From Persicaria tinctoria (lineage: Eukaryota; Streptophyta; Magnoliopsida; Caryophyllales; Polygonaceae), in NCBI GenBank assembly GCA_037127255.1, contig JBANSL010000004.1:76034627-76098626 (forward strand): 64,000 nucleotides of DNA, read 5' to 3'. Below, one piece after another: positions 22,022 to 34,888 of this stretch; positions within the stretch are counted from its first letter, which is position 1; each line of letters starts with the position of its first letter. Below the pieces are notes generated by a model. The model worked only from the letters and a program-made list of their open reading frames with translations. It was not told where the DNA came from and did not search any database. A program made the translations under genes and the position numbers.

Positions 22022-22536
22022 TTCATTTCGAATTACGTATCACATTCTAACGAGTTCTAAAAATTTGCATAATAGTCTTCAATTTTAGTATTGCTAAACT
22101 TTTGTGTATTCTAAGTTCTGTTGCATTGTGTCATCAAACTATTACTACGGAGTAATACACAAATACAGCAAAAATCTTAGTCTATCACACTCAAGTTGAG
22201 ATACACACATCAATTTCTCGAATGTGTCAATAGGGAATGTTTTCGAGTGCAAGTTTCACTGGCAACAATGACATTTGTATACATCAATCAACCCGAAAAA
22301 CCGGATTAAAGAGACGGATTGGCGAAAGAAGGGTCAACAAAGCGAATAACCGAGTCTACATCAATGGTCACCATAAGGCTCTTTCATTTGCACCACTCTT
22401 GGAAACCAAGATATATGTCATATGACTCCACATTTCAAGAGCAATGCCATGATCAAAGGGAAAAAAGAGGGTTATGAGGTAAAACATGACGGCTTTGAGA
22501 TGTTAAGGGTTGAAGTTAAAACAACAAAGCTAATTG
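22022..22536. other. Intergenic, 3' side of guanylate kinase
   Basis: No gene supported. The first 200 bp are AT-rich; the rest probably includes the guanylate kinase 3' untranslated region. Confidence 0.35.
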
Positions 22537-24720
22537 TTAGCCGGATAGTTTGATCACGGGAATGAAATCTACCAACGGGTTCACAGGATGCAGTATTAGC
22601 CCTCTCGTCCTTGCAGGCGCTCCTCCCTTAAGCGAGGTCAGATCAAGAATGTACCTGTTAACGAGATCATCATCAGCGATGCAAGCTTTCAAGAAACAGT
22701 GGAGGTGTGAATGAATAAGCTTACGCGTTCTTTGACATGGTCTCGTCTACAGCTCCACAGTTCAAGTAGATCCTCCGGTCTACCTTTGATACTGAATGGA
22801 TCAGAGGTAAACACGCGTCCTCTGGTGCTGCATTTCGGTTTGAAACCTCAGCACTAAAGACTACGGCACATAAACTATAGGACCGAAGGAACACATAGGG
22901 AAACACGGAACAAATTCTTGCCTGACTGAATTGAACATTGAGCAGATCCCTTTAGGTCCAAGATTTCCTGCAAAGCAAAGAGACAGCAGTACCGAAAACT
23001 CTGAGGCTGCAAGACGAAGAGGAGATTCTAAGCTTGAGAAAAAAGGTAATGGTGACGGGAGGATCACCTTAAGACGCTCGTAGCAGGCTTCAAGGTTATC
23101 ATTTACCAGGATATGATCAAAGATTCCTGATGACTTTCCTTGTTCTATTTCTCCAGTAGCGTTTCCTAGTCGCTTTTGGTATTGCGCCTCAGTTTCAGTA
23201 CCTCTGTTCAGTGCACGGGATTAGATGGCTTAACCCAGGTATGAAAGAAGAACTCGAAGCAACAAGCGAATCCCTGATTGAATAATTCAAATTACCTGGC
23301 AAGAAGACGCTTTTTGAGATCATCTAGTGAAGGTGGGCAGATAAAGATGAAGACCACCTCAAGAGAACTGGCTCTCACTGACCTTGCTCCTTGAACATCA
23401 ATGTCGAGGATGCATCTCTGCAAGATGAAAAAGAATCTCAAATCATCAATGGGTAATTGCTGATATAAGACAATCACATCTCATTTTTCTAAAAGGCGCG
23501 TTAATAAATTACCTTGCCAGCATCTGCTACCGTCTCCACAGCCTCAATGCTGGTGCCGTAGAGGTTCCCATGGACTTCCGCAGTCTCAAGAAACCTGCCT
23601 TCTCTAATGTCAGCCTCCATTGTGCTTCGATCAGTGAAATGGTAATGAACTCCATTCACTTCCTTCTCTCTTGGAGCACGAGTTGTATGGCTCACTGAGA
23701 AGCCAAATGTGTCCGGGAAGTCATTCATCAGCTTAGATATCAATGTGCCCTTACCCACCCCTGATGGGCCACTGATCACAGCCGGTTTTCCGGCATACCC
23801 ACAAACTCCTTTGCTCCAAGCAACTACATTGGTCCCAAGAACATCGCTTTGTCGCCTCACAAATTCGGTGCCCACCTACCAACAAGGCAACAATGAAACC
23901 GAAAGGAAACAAAAGAAGGTAAAGGACAATAAAACATCACCAGTCCAAAAATAAGCCATCATCATATGCAAATTGATGATTTTGTATAAAGAAATATCAT
24001 GTGGCTCCAGTGTTTTCAGATTCTGTCAAAATCATTAACCCAACACAAATTGACACAAAGCAATTGTTCACATAAGGTGGATGAATCTAAAGTACCCACC
24101 TCAAGAAACCAAATGGGGTCATCAATGTTTGGATCATTCTTAATAATCAAAATGCGGTTTTCATCGAAAAGCACAACCGAGTAGTCTGTTCCTGGGGTGG
24201 GTTTCGTTCCGAAAACTCTAGGGTTTTCCCTGCAATACCACTAGAGCAATGGTTTATAATAGCTCTTAACTAAGCAAATTCCATCACCAGCAACTGCAAA
24301 GTCAGTGAGAAAAGCCCACCATTTGCCCGAAGATTCGTCAAAAATCTTTACTTCAATGTAGTTTGCCCATTCACCATCAGATCCACCGATCACATACTAA
24401 GAATCACATAATATTGCCAAAATCCAAGCATTAGAAGTTAAAGATAACATGGGGCAGAAAAAATGGGAAAATAATAGTGATGAATACCTTTTTATTTGCT
24501 AAAACAATAGTGATCTCAGCACCTCTATAAACCAAATCAAGCCCATTTGCAGCACTTTTCTGAAGATCATCAGTGCACAAAATAGGAACTTCTCCCTGAA
24601 TTTACAATTTACAATCAAAATGAATCAGACAAACCTCCAAGAATTGGGTCTTCATTGAACAAATACAACAAAACAACAATCCAAAAAAAAAAAAAGATGG
24701 TCATTGATTCAGCTTACCAT
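22537..24720 (-). CDS. GK-1: Guanylate kinase, plant N-terminally extended type (412 aa, 10 coding exons)
   Basis: Phosphorylates GMP (and dGMP) to GDP with ATP. Coding exons: 24720-24718, 24595-24488, 24396-24320, 24229-24100, 23875-23513, 23417-23296, 23203-23068, 22967-22922, 22860-22725, 22654-22537. The frame stays open across all junctions. The first coding exon supplies only the ATG; the preceding leader has more exons up to about 25,110. The P-loop GPSGVGKGT begins at residue 142, and the GMP-binding stretch [19 protein letters not shown] and [12 protein letters not shown] follow. The N-terminal ~105 residues and the C-terminal HSVSKVD / LKGGAP-x-RTRG segments match plant cytosolic guanylate kinases as I remember them, so I favour the cytosolic rather than the organelle form. 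One intron (22861-22921, 61 bp) uses a GC donor: GCAAG...TAG. The gene appears intact. Confidence 0.93.
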
Positions 24721-25110
24721 TGAAGCAATCTCTGTTAGTTCTGTAAGATCACCTCAATGAAACTGCAAATAAGGAGATCAGGCACAAAATAGAAAGGAAA
24801 TCTGAACCCAAAATTACACAATGCAGACAGAAACCCAGACCCCCTATGAATGCAAAGAAACAACACAATACCTGACAGAAGCCAAAGGAATCCAAGTGCC
24901 CAGAAATTCAACAAGGGACCAAATGTGATTGACCTAGACAGTAGCAGTACCGATGCTAGATTTGAAATTTCACGATCAGAAGAGGATTAGTTCAACAAGA
25001 AACCCTTGAATTGAGGAAATTGGTTTTAAATTGAAATCGAAAAAAGGGTTGAGAAGGGACGGGAAAAATCGCACATTCAATTCGAGTCAGTCAACAGAAA
25101 CCCATAGAAA
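24721..25110 (-). promoter_or_regulatory. Guanylate kinase 5' leader with two introns
   Basis: The untranslated leader lies upstream of the ATG on the minus strand. A leader segment ends CTTCTGTCAG before GTATTG near 24,871, and the last leader exon (24762-24718) follows a TTTGCAG acceptor and ends with the ATG, directly followed by GTAAGC. The transcription start is not resolved. Confidence 0.5.
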
Positions 25111-26069
25111 CGGACCTCTTTCCTTTTGTGCGGTGCCCAATTAGGCAATTCCCTCAATCAAGGTTCTTTCTCCCTTTATTCTCAAAACAAAAAAGGAGAA
25201 AGGGTTGGTTAGGATCCGTTTGGATTGGAGCGCTCAAAATATATACCATTATATAATACTCCATAGATCTCAACTGGATTTCGTATGCTCCAAAATTGAG
25301 CAAAGTAAACGTGCTTTACGGCTTCTCGACGGAACCTTTTCGGATGTGTTTGAATCACACGCATTATCTACTACATGGACCGAATCACATTCCAACAGGG
25401 CCTCGAGTTCTTCGTCTGGGCCCAATTGGAAAACATACCTTCATACTCGCCCACCAAGTGTTTGATAAAATGCCGATTAGAACTTACAAATCCCTGTTGG
25501 TGGTTGAGTTGTACCATATTTGATACAGTGCGTGACCAAGATACCCGGTTAAGGAAGATCATGTCGACAAACTCGGATCAAATCAAAAGGTAAACATCCC
25601 CTTTCGGCATTCGCTTTAGTAAAAGGTATGCTCAAGGCATCATCAGCATTGCATTTACATTATCTTTTGAGGGTGTTTTATTGCATAATGACACTGATTT
25701 GTGTCCTAACAAAGCTGTCAATTTTTTAACAATCAATTATTTTGCACAATACAAGAAAAATGAATCCGATTCACTCTAATGTCCTCAACTCCGGCTGTTC
25801 CGTACACAATCAAACCGATTTATACAACGACGGAAGATCACCCGAAGAGTGACCTCCTCTCGAAAACACCAACATTACTTGCACAATACAAGATAGCAAA
25901 AAGATCCAATCAAGCTAACACTATTGATGATGATGAGCTATGTAGAAACCATTATTGATTGGCTTTACGCGATTTCGGTTTCTAGGTATGTTGTTGGGGT
26001 AACCTCTGGTGTTTCAAAATGTTTTGGGTCACCCACCCACAAGCTTAACCTTAAGTATTGAACACATCA
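25111..26069. other. Intergenic between guanylate kinase promoter and remorin 3' end
   Basis: Contains the guanylate kinase promoter side and, to the right, the remorin 3' untranslated region. No further gene was seen; short frames near 25200-25600 are not supported by any motif. Confidence 0.4.
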
Positions 26070-27572
26070 CTAGAAGAAGGAGCGTTTGGAGGGCGCTTTT
26101 CCGACGGCTCTCATCAAGTTGGCAACCTCAAGAACCCTAGCAACTTTGGTGCCTCTCTTGGCCTCTGCCGAAGCCCTCCTCTCCTCGGCTTTCCTGTGCG
26201 CTTTTGCGATGTCGTTTTGCATCTTCTCCATGGCCTTTGCCCTCTTCTCCTCCAGCTTCCTCTGCACATACAACCCACCAACAAAAATCACAATCACTCA
26301 TCAGTCATCACTAAAGTAGCTATAGCTATATTTGATCCAATTGAGTGAGTTAGTTATTTAATCAATCATTCAAGGAATTGACTGTCATCACTTTGTATGG
26401 AGGTGATATTGTTGAATCTAATTCTAAACCACATGAAGTTTCAACCTTTAGTAAAAAATATGATAGCGATCAATGAAGGACACCTAACCCATACAATCTA
26501 AAGCAACCACAATGAGAGTGGACAACCCCATGACCAATCCAAAACGTTGCTTTCCCACTAGGTATGAAATGCACCTTATATTTAGCTAATACCCCTTCAA
26601 ATATGGCAAATTACTCAAAACCGCCTGTTAATAGATAAATTACTCAAAACAACGACGACAACAGAACCACATGTAAAATTTACTCTGTTAACTAAAATCC
26701 ACCGACGGTTTGGAGCCATTGGTTTTATTTCACCACATCTTATGGGTGATTTTTGGCAATTTTTAATTTAACAGGTGATTTTGAGCAATTTGTTGTATTT
26801 ATGGTAATTTTCAATCATTTGCCCTTGATTAATCATCTGATCACAAAATTCATGTAACTAAAAATATAAATCAATCATAAATCATCCGAATTAACAATCA
26901 ACAAGCAATTTTAAATTGAAATTGATTTTTTTTTTTGAAAAAAAAAGGACAAACCTCAATTTTCTTCATCTGAGAAGTGGCCTGTTGGACCTGTTCACTC
27001 TCCCAGCCATTGATGACGGCATCCTCGCGCTTGAATCGGTTGTTGACCTTCGCCACCTTGGCGTTCTGCCACGCGGAAATCTTGGCCTCCACCTCATCCT
27101 TCTTAACCCTCTGCACGGACGCCACCTCCGGCGCGGCGCCCCTCCGGCTCCCGGGCTGCGTCGGCGGGTAGTTGTCCAGTGGGTGGGAATCAAGAACGAT
27201 CGCAAGCGGGTTCGTCTCCTCGTCGCCCTCCCCGATCATCTCCAGGTTACGCGGGGCGCTCGGGTCGACGGCGACGTCGTTTTGGGGGTTACTGTTGGTG
27301 GGGGTGTCGGTGGAGAAGGCGGAGCCGGCGAGGACGAGGGCGTTGAACTCGCGGCTGATTGTGGTGAAGTTTTCGGAGGAGTTGGTGGCGTCGCTGGCCA
27401 TGGATCGGTGGCTGCTGGTCTCCCAGCCGTCGGCAGGTCGGCGGACACGTGGACGGCTGGGATTGGGTGGAGGAGGTGAGGTTAGGGCGTGGATGTCTCG
27501 GAAGTGCTCTTCTTGATCGGATTCATGAGTGGTCGGAGTGGTGATAGTGAGAGCTCTTTGCTCACTCGACAT
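26070..27572 (-). CDS. REM4: Remorin, group 4-like (269 aa, 2 exons)
   Basis: Plant-specific plasma-membrane scaffold protein of membrane nanodomains. Exon 1 is 27572-26955 (206 codons) and exon 2 is 26261-26070 (63 codons plus TAG), joined in phase 0 across a 693-bp GT-AG intron. The variable N-terminus is Pro/Ser/Thr-rich and disordered, with EFNALVLAGS near the middle, a motif I associate with group 4 remorins. The conserved C-terminal domain runs from about residue 155: AKISAWQNAKVAKVNNRFKR, then a long coiled coil (KKIERKLEEKRAKAMEKMQN) with AEAKRGTKVARVLEVANLMR, ending KRSFF. It lacks the terminal Cys seen in many other remorins. A GA-repeat lies in the 5' leader (27586-27601). The ORF is intact. 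Group assignment is from memory of family sequences. Confidence 0.92.
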
Positions 27573-27854
27573 TACCGGAAACTCGGAGAGAGAGAGAGAG
27601 CGGAAAAGGGGATTTTTTGAAATGTGATTTAGGGCTTATATTATTATTTGGTTAATTTGGGAACCTATGGGTTTGAGTCGTTTGACGAGTATTTGAGTTT
27701 AGGTCGTGTTTGGTGTGACGTAAACAGTTTAATCGATTCGTCTAACATATGTAAGCTGAATTAGGAATTTGTTTTCCTAAATGTAATAGAGAAACCCACA
27801 TAATATATCTATTTTTAAAAAATTGATTAAATTGGAATATTTCACTAATTATTA

Positions 27855-28097
27855 CTCCCTCCTTTCGACAAAACTTGTCATTTTAGGGTGTTATTTTTGT
27901 TCAAAAAAACTTGTCATTTTAGGTATTTTGTCATTCACTTTACAAAAATACCCTTGATATTATTGATGGTTTGTTAGTTGTAGTTTTCGATAAAGTAAAA
28001 AAAGAGGGTAATAATTGAGGGTAAATTAATACATTTGTTAATTGTCTTAAAACTTGTGAAATAAGCTAAAATGACAAGTTTTGTCGAACGGAGGGAG
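27855..28097. mobile_element. Stowaway-like MITE upstream of remorin
   Basis: 243 bp, inverted ends CTCCCTCCTTTCGACA / TGTCGAACGGAGGGAG, with TA on both sides (27853-27854, 28098-28099). Its inner sequence (AAAACTTGTCATTTTAG) differs from the other three CTCCCTCCGT elements, so it is a separate subfamily. It ends about 283 bp upstream of the remorin ATG. Confidence 0.88.
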
Positions 28098-28099
28098 TA

Positions 28100-28642
28100 C
28101 TGTATAATTTCTATACCAGGCCTGATGCTTAGGATAATTAAATATCTTTTAATCTAAACTAATGGTTGATTAGAGTAATTATTAAACCTCAAGGGGAGAT
28201 TTTGAATTTAAACTTTGTTTGTTAATTGAGTGATTAGATTGTGTTTTACTTCCTTAATTAATAGGGGCTCTATAACACGGTCACGGTCATTTTCTTCGTC
28301 AAATATAATTCTATTGGCTTTTAAGAAAGTCTTTTGTCAAAGTCGGATGAGAATTATATGACTAGGGGGTCGTGAATAGGCGCTTCACAACCTATTGGGT
28401 TTTTGGAGAATATTAAGATTGATTTTAATCTAACAGCTTCCCCATTACATTCTCCAAAATATAGAATTGAGAGAAGAAATGTTGATCATTCTCTAAATTT
28501 GGAGAAAACTCTATATATTTTGGGGTAAACTCCATAATGGAGAATTTGTTGGAATTCAGCCCAAAAAAGTTCAGAATATATTATTTATAATTATCTATTT
28601 TGGAGAATTTTTTAGAGAAGTTGTTGGATATGCTCTGAATTG
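28100..28642. other. Intergenic with degenerate TTTGGAGAAT inverted repeats
   Basis: No gene. The segment 28405-28625 contains ATTCTCCAAAATA and TATTTTGGAGAATT in opposite orientation, suggesting a decayed miniature element without clear ends. Confidence 0.35.
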
Positions 28643-28783
28643 TGTGTTGTGGACCGCCTTGCTAGATTAGCATTTTCTTATAATATTGATTTGACTATAT
28701 TGTTTGACCTGTCTAATGGTGTTCTTCTTTTTTTGTCTAATGATGTTAGAGGTCGGGCTATTCCTCGTATGCTGATTACTTAG
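28643..28783 (+). pseudogene. LINE 3' remnant, end of RNase H domain
   Basis: Short frame with VVDRLARLAFSYNID and, further on, SNDVRGRAIPRML ending at a TAG, matching the C-terminal end of the RNase H region of plant LINEs. It is followed by TTATTATTAATAAAACTGTG, a typical LINE 3' tail. Everything upstream is missing. Confidence 0.6.
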
Positions 28784-28877
28784 CCCTTTTTATTATTAAT
28801 AAAACTGTGTCCAGATTCATCATTATATATATATTGGCAATAAGAAGAGTGATTCACTAACCGTGTGTGTGTGAACT

Positions 28878-29124
28878 TGTTGGTTGTAACCGAATTTGGA
28901 AAAACAAGAAATGACAGAGAGAGATTTGAATTTCTGTTTGTGTTTGATTGAATCTCGAATTAGTTCTTACACAGCACTGCAATTGTGCTTTTATAGAGAA
29001 AGAAGAAGGTCACGTGAGGACACGTGCTTTCATTTACAAAACACAGGTGGGAAGGAGTGAAGCGACGTCGTTTATATGAACCGCGAACCGGATGACGACG
29101 AACCGGCTTCTTCTAGCTCCCACA
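28878..29124 (-). repeat. Copia 3' LTR
   Basis: 247 bp, TGTTGG...CCCACA. It lacks a block of about 20 bp (AATTCGAACCGGACAATC region) present in the partner LTR at 38121-38387. Confidence 0.92.
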
Positions 29125-29132
29125 CCCCCCCC

Positions 29133-30776
29133 TCAAGGTGAAGCTGGGGAAACCAGATGAAGCTTGCCCAGAAGCTCCGTGTGTCGAGGACCAGACAATG
29201 ATTTGGTGAAGATGTCGGCCAATTGGTCCTTGGTCGGGATGTACGAGAGCGAAATTAACCCCTCACATAGCTTGTGGCGGACAAAATGACAGTCAAGGTC
29301 CACATGTTTGGTTCTCTCGTGGAAAACGGGATTCCGAGCAATGTGGATTGCCGCCTGACTGTCACAACGAACTGGGATAGGGGTAATGTCCGTAATACCC
29401 AATTCAGCAAATAACCGGGAAAGCCAAGCAAGTTCAGCTGTGAGACGCCTGAGAGAGCGATATTCGGCTTCAGCGGAAGACAGGGAAACAATGGACTGTT
29501 TCTTAGCCTTCCATGATACTGGACAACCTCCAAAAGTGATGTAAAACCCACTCACTGATCGACGGGTGTGTGGACAAGCCGCCCAATCCGAATCACTATA
29601 ACCTAGTAGCCTTAGGTCAGAGGAGGAATTGAGTAAAATCCCCAAATCTGGTTTACCTTTAAGGTACCGAAGGGTGTGCATAGCAACATCCATTGTGTCA
29701 AGAGTGGGACAGTGCATGAATTGGGACAAAAATTGCACTGAGAAAGCGATGTCTGGGCGAGTATTTGTGAGGAAGTTGAGCTTCCCTACCAATCTTCTAT
29801 AAACTGAAGGATCTTTGAGAGCAGGACTTGAGGAATCATGAAGTTTAAGGCCAACCTCCAAAGGAGCAACTGTATTCTTCATGCCAAAACAGTCAAATTC
29901 CTTGAGAGTTTCTAAAAGAAACTTCTTCTGACTCATAACAAGTCCTTGTGGAACCTTGATGAACTCTATTCCAAGGAAATAATGCAAAGTTCCGAGATCT
30001 TTAATTTTGAATCTGTCATCTAGGAACCTATTCAGGTCACTGATGGCATCAATGTCATTGCCTGTGAGGAGAATGTTATCGACATATATAGCCAAATGAA
30101 CAACCAGATCACCTGATCTCTTAGTAAAGAGAGACTGATCATTCTCTGAATGGGAGAAACCTTGTGATCTAAGAGAGTCGGATAGCTTTGCATACCACTG
30201 TCTTGATGCTTGACGCAAACCATAAAGAGATTTATTGAGTTTGCAGACAAGAGAGCCATCAGGCACATTAAGACCAAGTGGGAGGCGCATATAGACATCT
30301 TCATGGAGATCCCCATGTAGAAACGCATTGTTAACATCCAGTTGAAACACATACCAATTCTTTTTCAATGCAACTAAGACAAGAGCTCGGACTGTTGTCA
30401 TTTTGACAACTGGGGAGAAAGTTTCAGTAAAATCAATTCCTTCTCGTTGATTGCATCCTTTGATAACCAATCTAGCCTTGTGACGATCAAGGCTACCATC
30501 AGACTTGAGCTTGATTTTGAAAACCCACTTACAACTGATTGGTTTCTTGCCAATTGGAAGTGGAACCAAGTCCCGGGTTCTGTTGAGTTCAAGAGCTGCA
30601 AATTCCTTGGCCATAGCCTCTTCCCAAGCAGGATACTTCACAGCTTCTGCATAGGAGTTAGGCTCGTGCATGACAGTTAAAGTAGAGAGCAAAATATGAT
30701 CATCCTTGGATAAGACACTAGCACAAATGTAATGGTGTTTGTGCAAAAACAAGCAGATGTAATGGTGTTTGTGCAA
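29133..30776 (-). pseudogene. Copia reverse transcriptase and RNase H region
   Basis: About 500 residues of Copia polymerase: GCKWVFK-type entry, FQLDVNNAFLHGDL, an AIYVDNILLTGND active-site region, YFLGIEF, and the RNase H end with RCDSQAAIHIARNP and RTKHVDLDCHFVR. The catalytic YVDD is YVDN here, so a metal-binding Asp is replaced. The upstream end overlaps the integrase frame (30677-30776) across a local duplication, so the polyprotein is out of frame at this point. Confidence 0.9.
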
Positions 30777-32180
30777 ATGTAATCAGATATGTGAGAAGGA
30801 GGCACATGTGTTCTGGTAGACCTTCGAAGAGGAGGAGAAATATGTGGGACAAGAGGTGGAGCAATAATGAGAGGTGGATCAGCAATTAGAGGTGGATCAG
30901 TGATTGGAGGTGGATCAGCAATGGGAGGTGAAATGTTGGGAGCAAACTCATTGATGGTTGATTGATCTGTGACAGCAATGGGGAAATGGGCATGAGAATC
31001 AGTTGAAGAAAGGCCAAGAAAAGGAAAATTGGTTTCATAAAAAACCACATTTCTGGAGATCACAATCTCTTTGGTGTTTAGGTTCAACAACTTATAGGCT
31101 TTCTTGCCAAAGGGAAAGCCTAAGAAAACACAGGCTTGAGCACGGGGCTGGAACTTGTCCCTTCCTTTGTCAACAGTGGCTGCATAACATAAGCAACCAA
31201 AGGGCTTGAGATGATTGTAATCAGGTTTGGTGTGAAATAAGGCCTCAAAAGGAGTGGAATTATGAAGAACTGTAGAGGGAAATCTGTTGATAAAAAAGGT
31301 GGCCATAAGCACACACTCACCCCAGTAATGAATGGGCAAGCCAGATTGAAAAAGAAGAGCTCGAGATGTTTCAAGAAGGTGTTTGTGTTTCCTCTCCACA
31401 ACCCCATTTTGTTGTGGATTATGAGCACAACTAGTTTGGTGTATGATTCCCATGGAAGAGAAAAACTGAATGCCAGCATTGCTAGAACCCATCTCAAAAG
31501 CATTATCAGTCCTAATGATTTTAGGAGTGACAGAAAACTGAGTATGCACCATATGAACAAAACTTTCAATGAAAGAGAAAGCTACAGATTTATTTATGAG
31601 CAAATGTGTCCATGTGCATCTAGTGAAAGCATCCACAATAGTGAGAAAGTATTTGTGGCCATTGTAAGTAGGTGTAGAATGAGGTCCCCAAAGATCAATG
31701 TGAACCAAATCAAAAGGATTAGAAGTTTTGATGCTACTGCGAGGGAAAGGTAATTTGTGTTGTCTAGATTTATGGCAAACATCACAAACATGGTCTTTTA
31801 TAGCTGTCACAGAATCACAACAATCAATCAATTTGAGTTTATGATAAGGCATATGTCCAAGCCTCAAATGTCAAAGTAAAGCAACATCAGAAGAACAAGC
31901 AAAGGTTTTACAAGAAGCATTATTAGAAGCAAGATATGAAGGTCTACAGATAGGTTTGTAGTTCAGCAAGTACAACCCTCCAAGCTGCCTACCAAGCTCC
32001 ACTGGCCTCTTCAGAGAAAGGGCCTGCAACAGGCAATTAGATGATGAGAAACACACATCACCATCAAGTTGTGCAGTTAGTTTACTTATGGAAAGAAGGT
32101 TGAATGACAAATTAGGGACAAAGAAAACATGATCAAGTATGATATCATGCAAGATCTGCACAGATCCATGAAATTTAACT
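30677..32180 (-). pseudogene. Copia gag-pre-integrase and integrase region
   Basis: The first part (32161-31871) has the pre-integrase segment VFFVPNLSFNLLSISKL. A TGA near 31868-31870 replaces the usual Trp before HLRLGHMP. The integrase core follows with HIDLWGP, RTDNAFE and NGVVERKHKHLLE as the catalytic D, D and E contexts. The C-terminal linker is Pro-rich (PPIADPPPITDPP). A tandem duplication at about 30722-30785 shifts the frame into the polymerase. Confidence 0.88.
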
Positions 32181-34797
32181 GTGATTCACTAGTCCAAATT
32201 AGACGTTTATCAGGGGTTTTTTAACAAAGCATACGGGAGTTTTTGAACTCCTTTTATTCGCTTGGCTGATAGATGTCTCTCGGGTGTTTTATAAAAACCC
32301 CTGAGAATCAATTCTCGATCAGGAGTTTTTATAAAAACTCCCGATAGAGAGCTAAATCATACCACCCGTTTTACTTTCAGCTCTATCGGAAGTTCTTTAA
32401 AAAAACTCCTGAGAAAGGCAATATATTTGTTTTTAAAAAAACGGGTGCTTTCCATCCTAGTTGGGTAGAAAGATGTTGTTGTTACGGATGGAGTACTGAA
32501 TATGTCAATAACCAGATGACATAACAAAATATATCAAATTAAAAGAATTTAAGGATAACACCTTAATATAATTCACTCTACTATATTGAAGCAAATGCTT
32601 ATATATATTGTCAAGAAAAGTGTATAGTTACATCGAAATTTTTTCTAACCACTAACAAAATAACACTCCAGTTGAGAACTTAACCAAAAATTCATGATTC
32701 ATCAACACTCTCAACATCGCCACGCTCCCAAGACCGACACTGGCTTTTTTACACCAATGCGCTCTTCCTGTCAAGAAAATGATATCAACAATGACGTGAT
32801 CTCAAGCTTACCTCCCTTTGCATTATACATTTACGTATTAACTTCTTGCAAAATTTTTTACCAACTCTCTGCTACATGATAGCACAAAAAAAAATGGAAA
32901 CATGACTAGATAAAGAAAGTTGTCTTACCAAGCATTGTACAGTCTGCACCAGATAGGCAGATATAGAACCTGGATAAGGCCACCAAAGGCACACCTGCCA
33001 AATTTATGCTAAAATGAGTTCCCAAATCCTGGAAAAAAAAAACAAACAAACAAAAAACAACAACACATTTATGGTCTCATGAGACATCAACAAAAAACAT
33101 CCTAGATATCCTCATTTTCGAGCTTTTATTCAATAACCTGCAAATAAACATAAATGACATTGCAAAATGCAGCAATAGAACCAAAATTGTAATCAAGCTA
33201 GTTGGAGGATAAGCAAGAATAAATCAGTCCTCCACACCAAGCATAAAACAAATTAAGGGGATGCTAATAAGACCGGTTACTCAGCTAAGCAATGTTAAAA
33301 CATAAAGATTAATTGCACACCATGGTCCACAAAAGCAATCTAAATTGATAATGAAGTTGTGGAACTATATTCTATTATAATTGGTTGTAGACTTGTAGTA
33401 CAGATTCCTAGCAGCAATCAACAAGTACCTGATAGAATGTGAGGCATTGGAGAGCAAACCTGTCCATGGATTCGAGTTCCAAATGTAAGGTAGCATCATA
33501 ATCCTTGACCTATCATTTCATCAGCAGTCAAATAAAAATACAATGAGATCCTATACCAAGGAACACAAGAAAAAAGGGAGCAGAAGTTCTTAATATTGTT
33601 TCTTTGAACTCTCTGCATTTGAGTTGTCAATACTAAGCGTTGTAGATAAATCTTGAATGGCATTCCTGATTCACTCAATTGAACAACTTTAAGTTAAAAA
33701 TAATAAACAAGAATTTTCAAAGCTAAAAAAAGGTAGTGATGAGAAGTCTATGCATTGAATTCATTATGGAAAATCCATGACAAATATGTATAACCCCCCT
33801 TTATGATTATCAAATTTGCATTGTCCCTCTAGGTACCACAGCTGAAGGTAACAAGTAAACGTCAACCTTCTCAGTATGCTAAGAAAAGCTCAAATATCAG
33901 TATGCTAAGAAAAGCCTAACAAATTGATGATTAATAGTAGCTTATGATACCTAAGGAAATTAAGGATACTTGTATTCTATCTTAAAATTTGAATATCCAT
34001 CAGCGGCAGTCCAGTTGGGAATTTCTTAAAAGTGAGGCATTATAAGTTATAACAAATAGGTTAATGATAAGCAACCATCTCAAAGATGGTAGGTATAAAA
34101 TGATAAATTATACAAATAGACAAATCCTATTATACCCAAGATAGCTCATATGTGATGTTGTTAGCACTTTCAAGGATCACTGATATCCTTCAAATATTTG
34201 AAGGAGAACCCTTCCTTGCCATATGCAGCTAACAATATCAAATGAAAATGAAGAAAGAAACTAGGATATGTATAACTTCCTTTATTTTCTTTTTATACAA
34301 GGCATAATTGAAGGAAATCAAAAGAGCTAACAATTTAAGAGCAATGTTGCTTCACAAACCACTACTTGAGAAATAAATAACATCCTGTTGTCAACTAGGA
34401 GTACTTTTAAAGGACATCCATTGAAAGAAGACAAAACTTATTGATCATCAAATACACACATTGCTAACTGCCTCCATTACTAAGCATCTAAGATTTAGAT
34501 ACAGACATCATTGAGAGTTGTTGTATATATGGTCTAAATTAATCACTTGGTACTCTAATCTAGGCGTGGCCACGGGTTACGGGTCAACCCGTGACCCGCC
34601 GGGTCGTACGGGTCCGGGTTGCCGGGTTGGCGGGTGGGGGCGGGTAGCGGGTTAGGGTTAGGGTCGGGATGTTGGTGACCCGTGACCCGGCGGGTCGGCC
34701 TAATTTTAAAAAAAAATGCCGTTGGGTGTGGGGCCCACCAGTTGGAGCTTTTTTTAAAAAAAAATATAGCCGTTTAACGGCTAGTAGGCACTCGGGG

Positions 34798-34806
34798 CTA
34801 TAAATA
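34798..34806 (+). promoter_or_regulatory. TATA box of the BED-finger ORF
   Basis: CTATAAATA at 34798-34806, about 83 bp before the ATG at 34889 and inside the hAT derivative. The spacing leaves room for a leader of roughly 50 bp. Confidence 0.6.
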
Positions 34807-34888
34807 CCCGACTCCTCCTATCACAAATCTCATCCAATCCATCAATCACCTATCAATTTGATTTTTAATAAGCTCGTAAGTTGTAATC

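Noticed and set aside
26916..27479. Long plus-strand frames over the remorin first exon
   Set aside because: They are antisense shadows of a GC-rich coding exon and have no recognisable domain.
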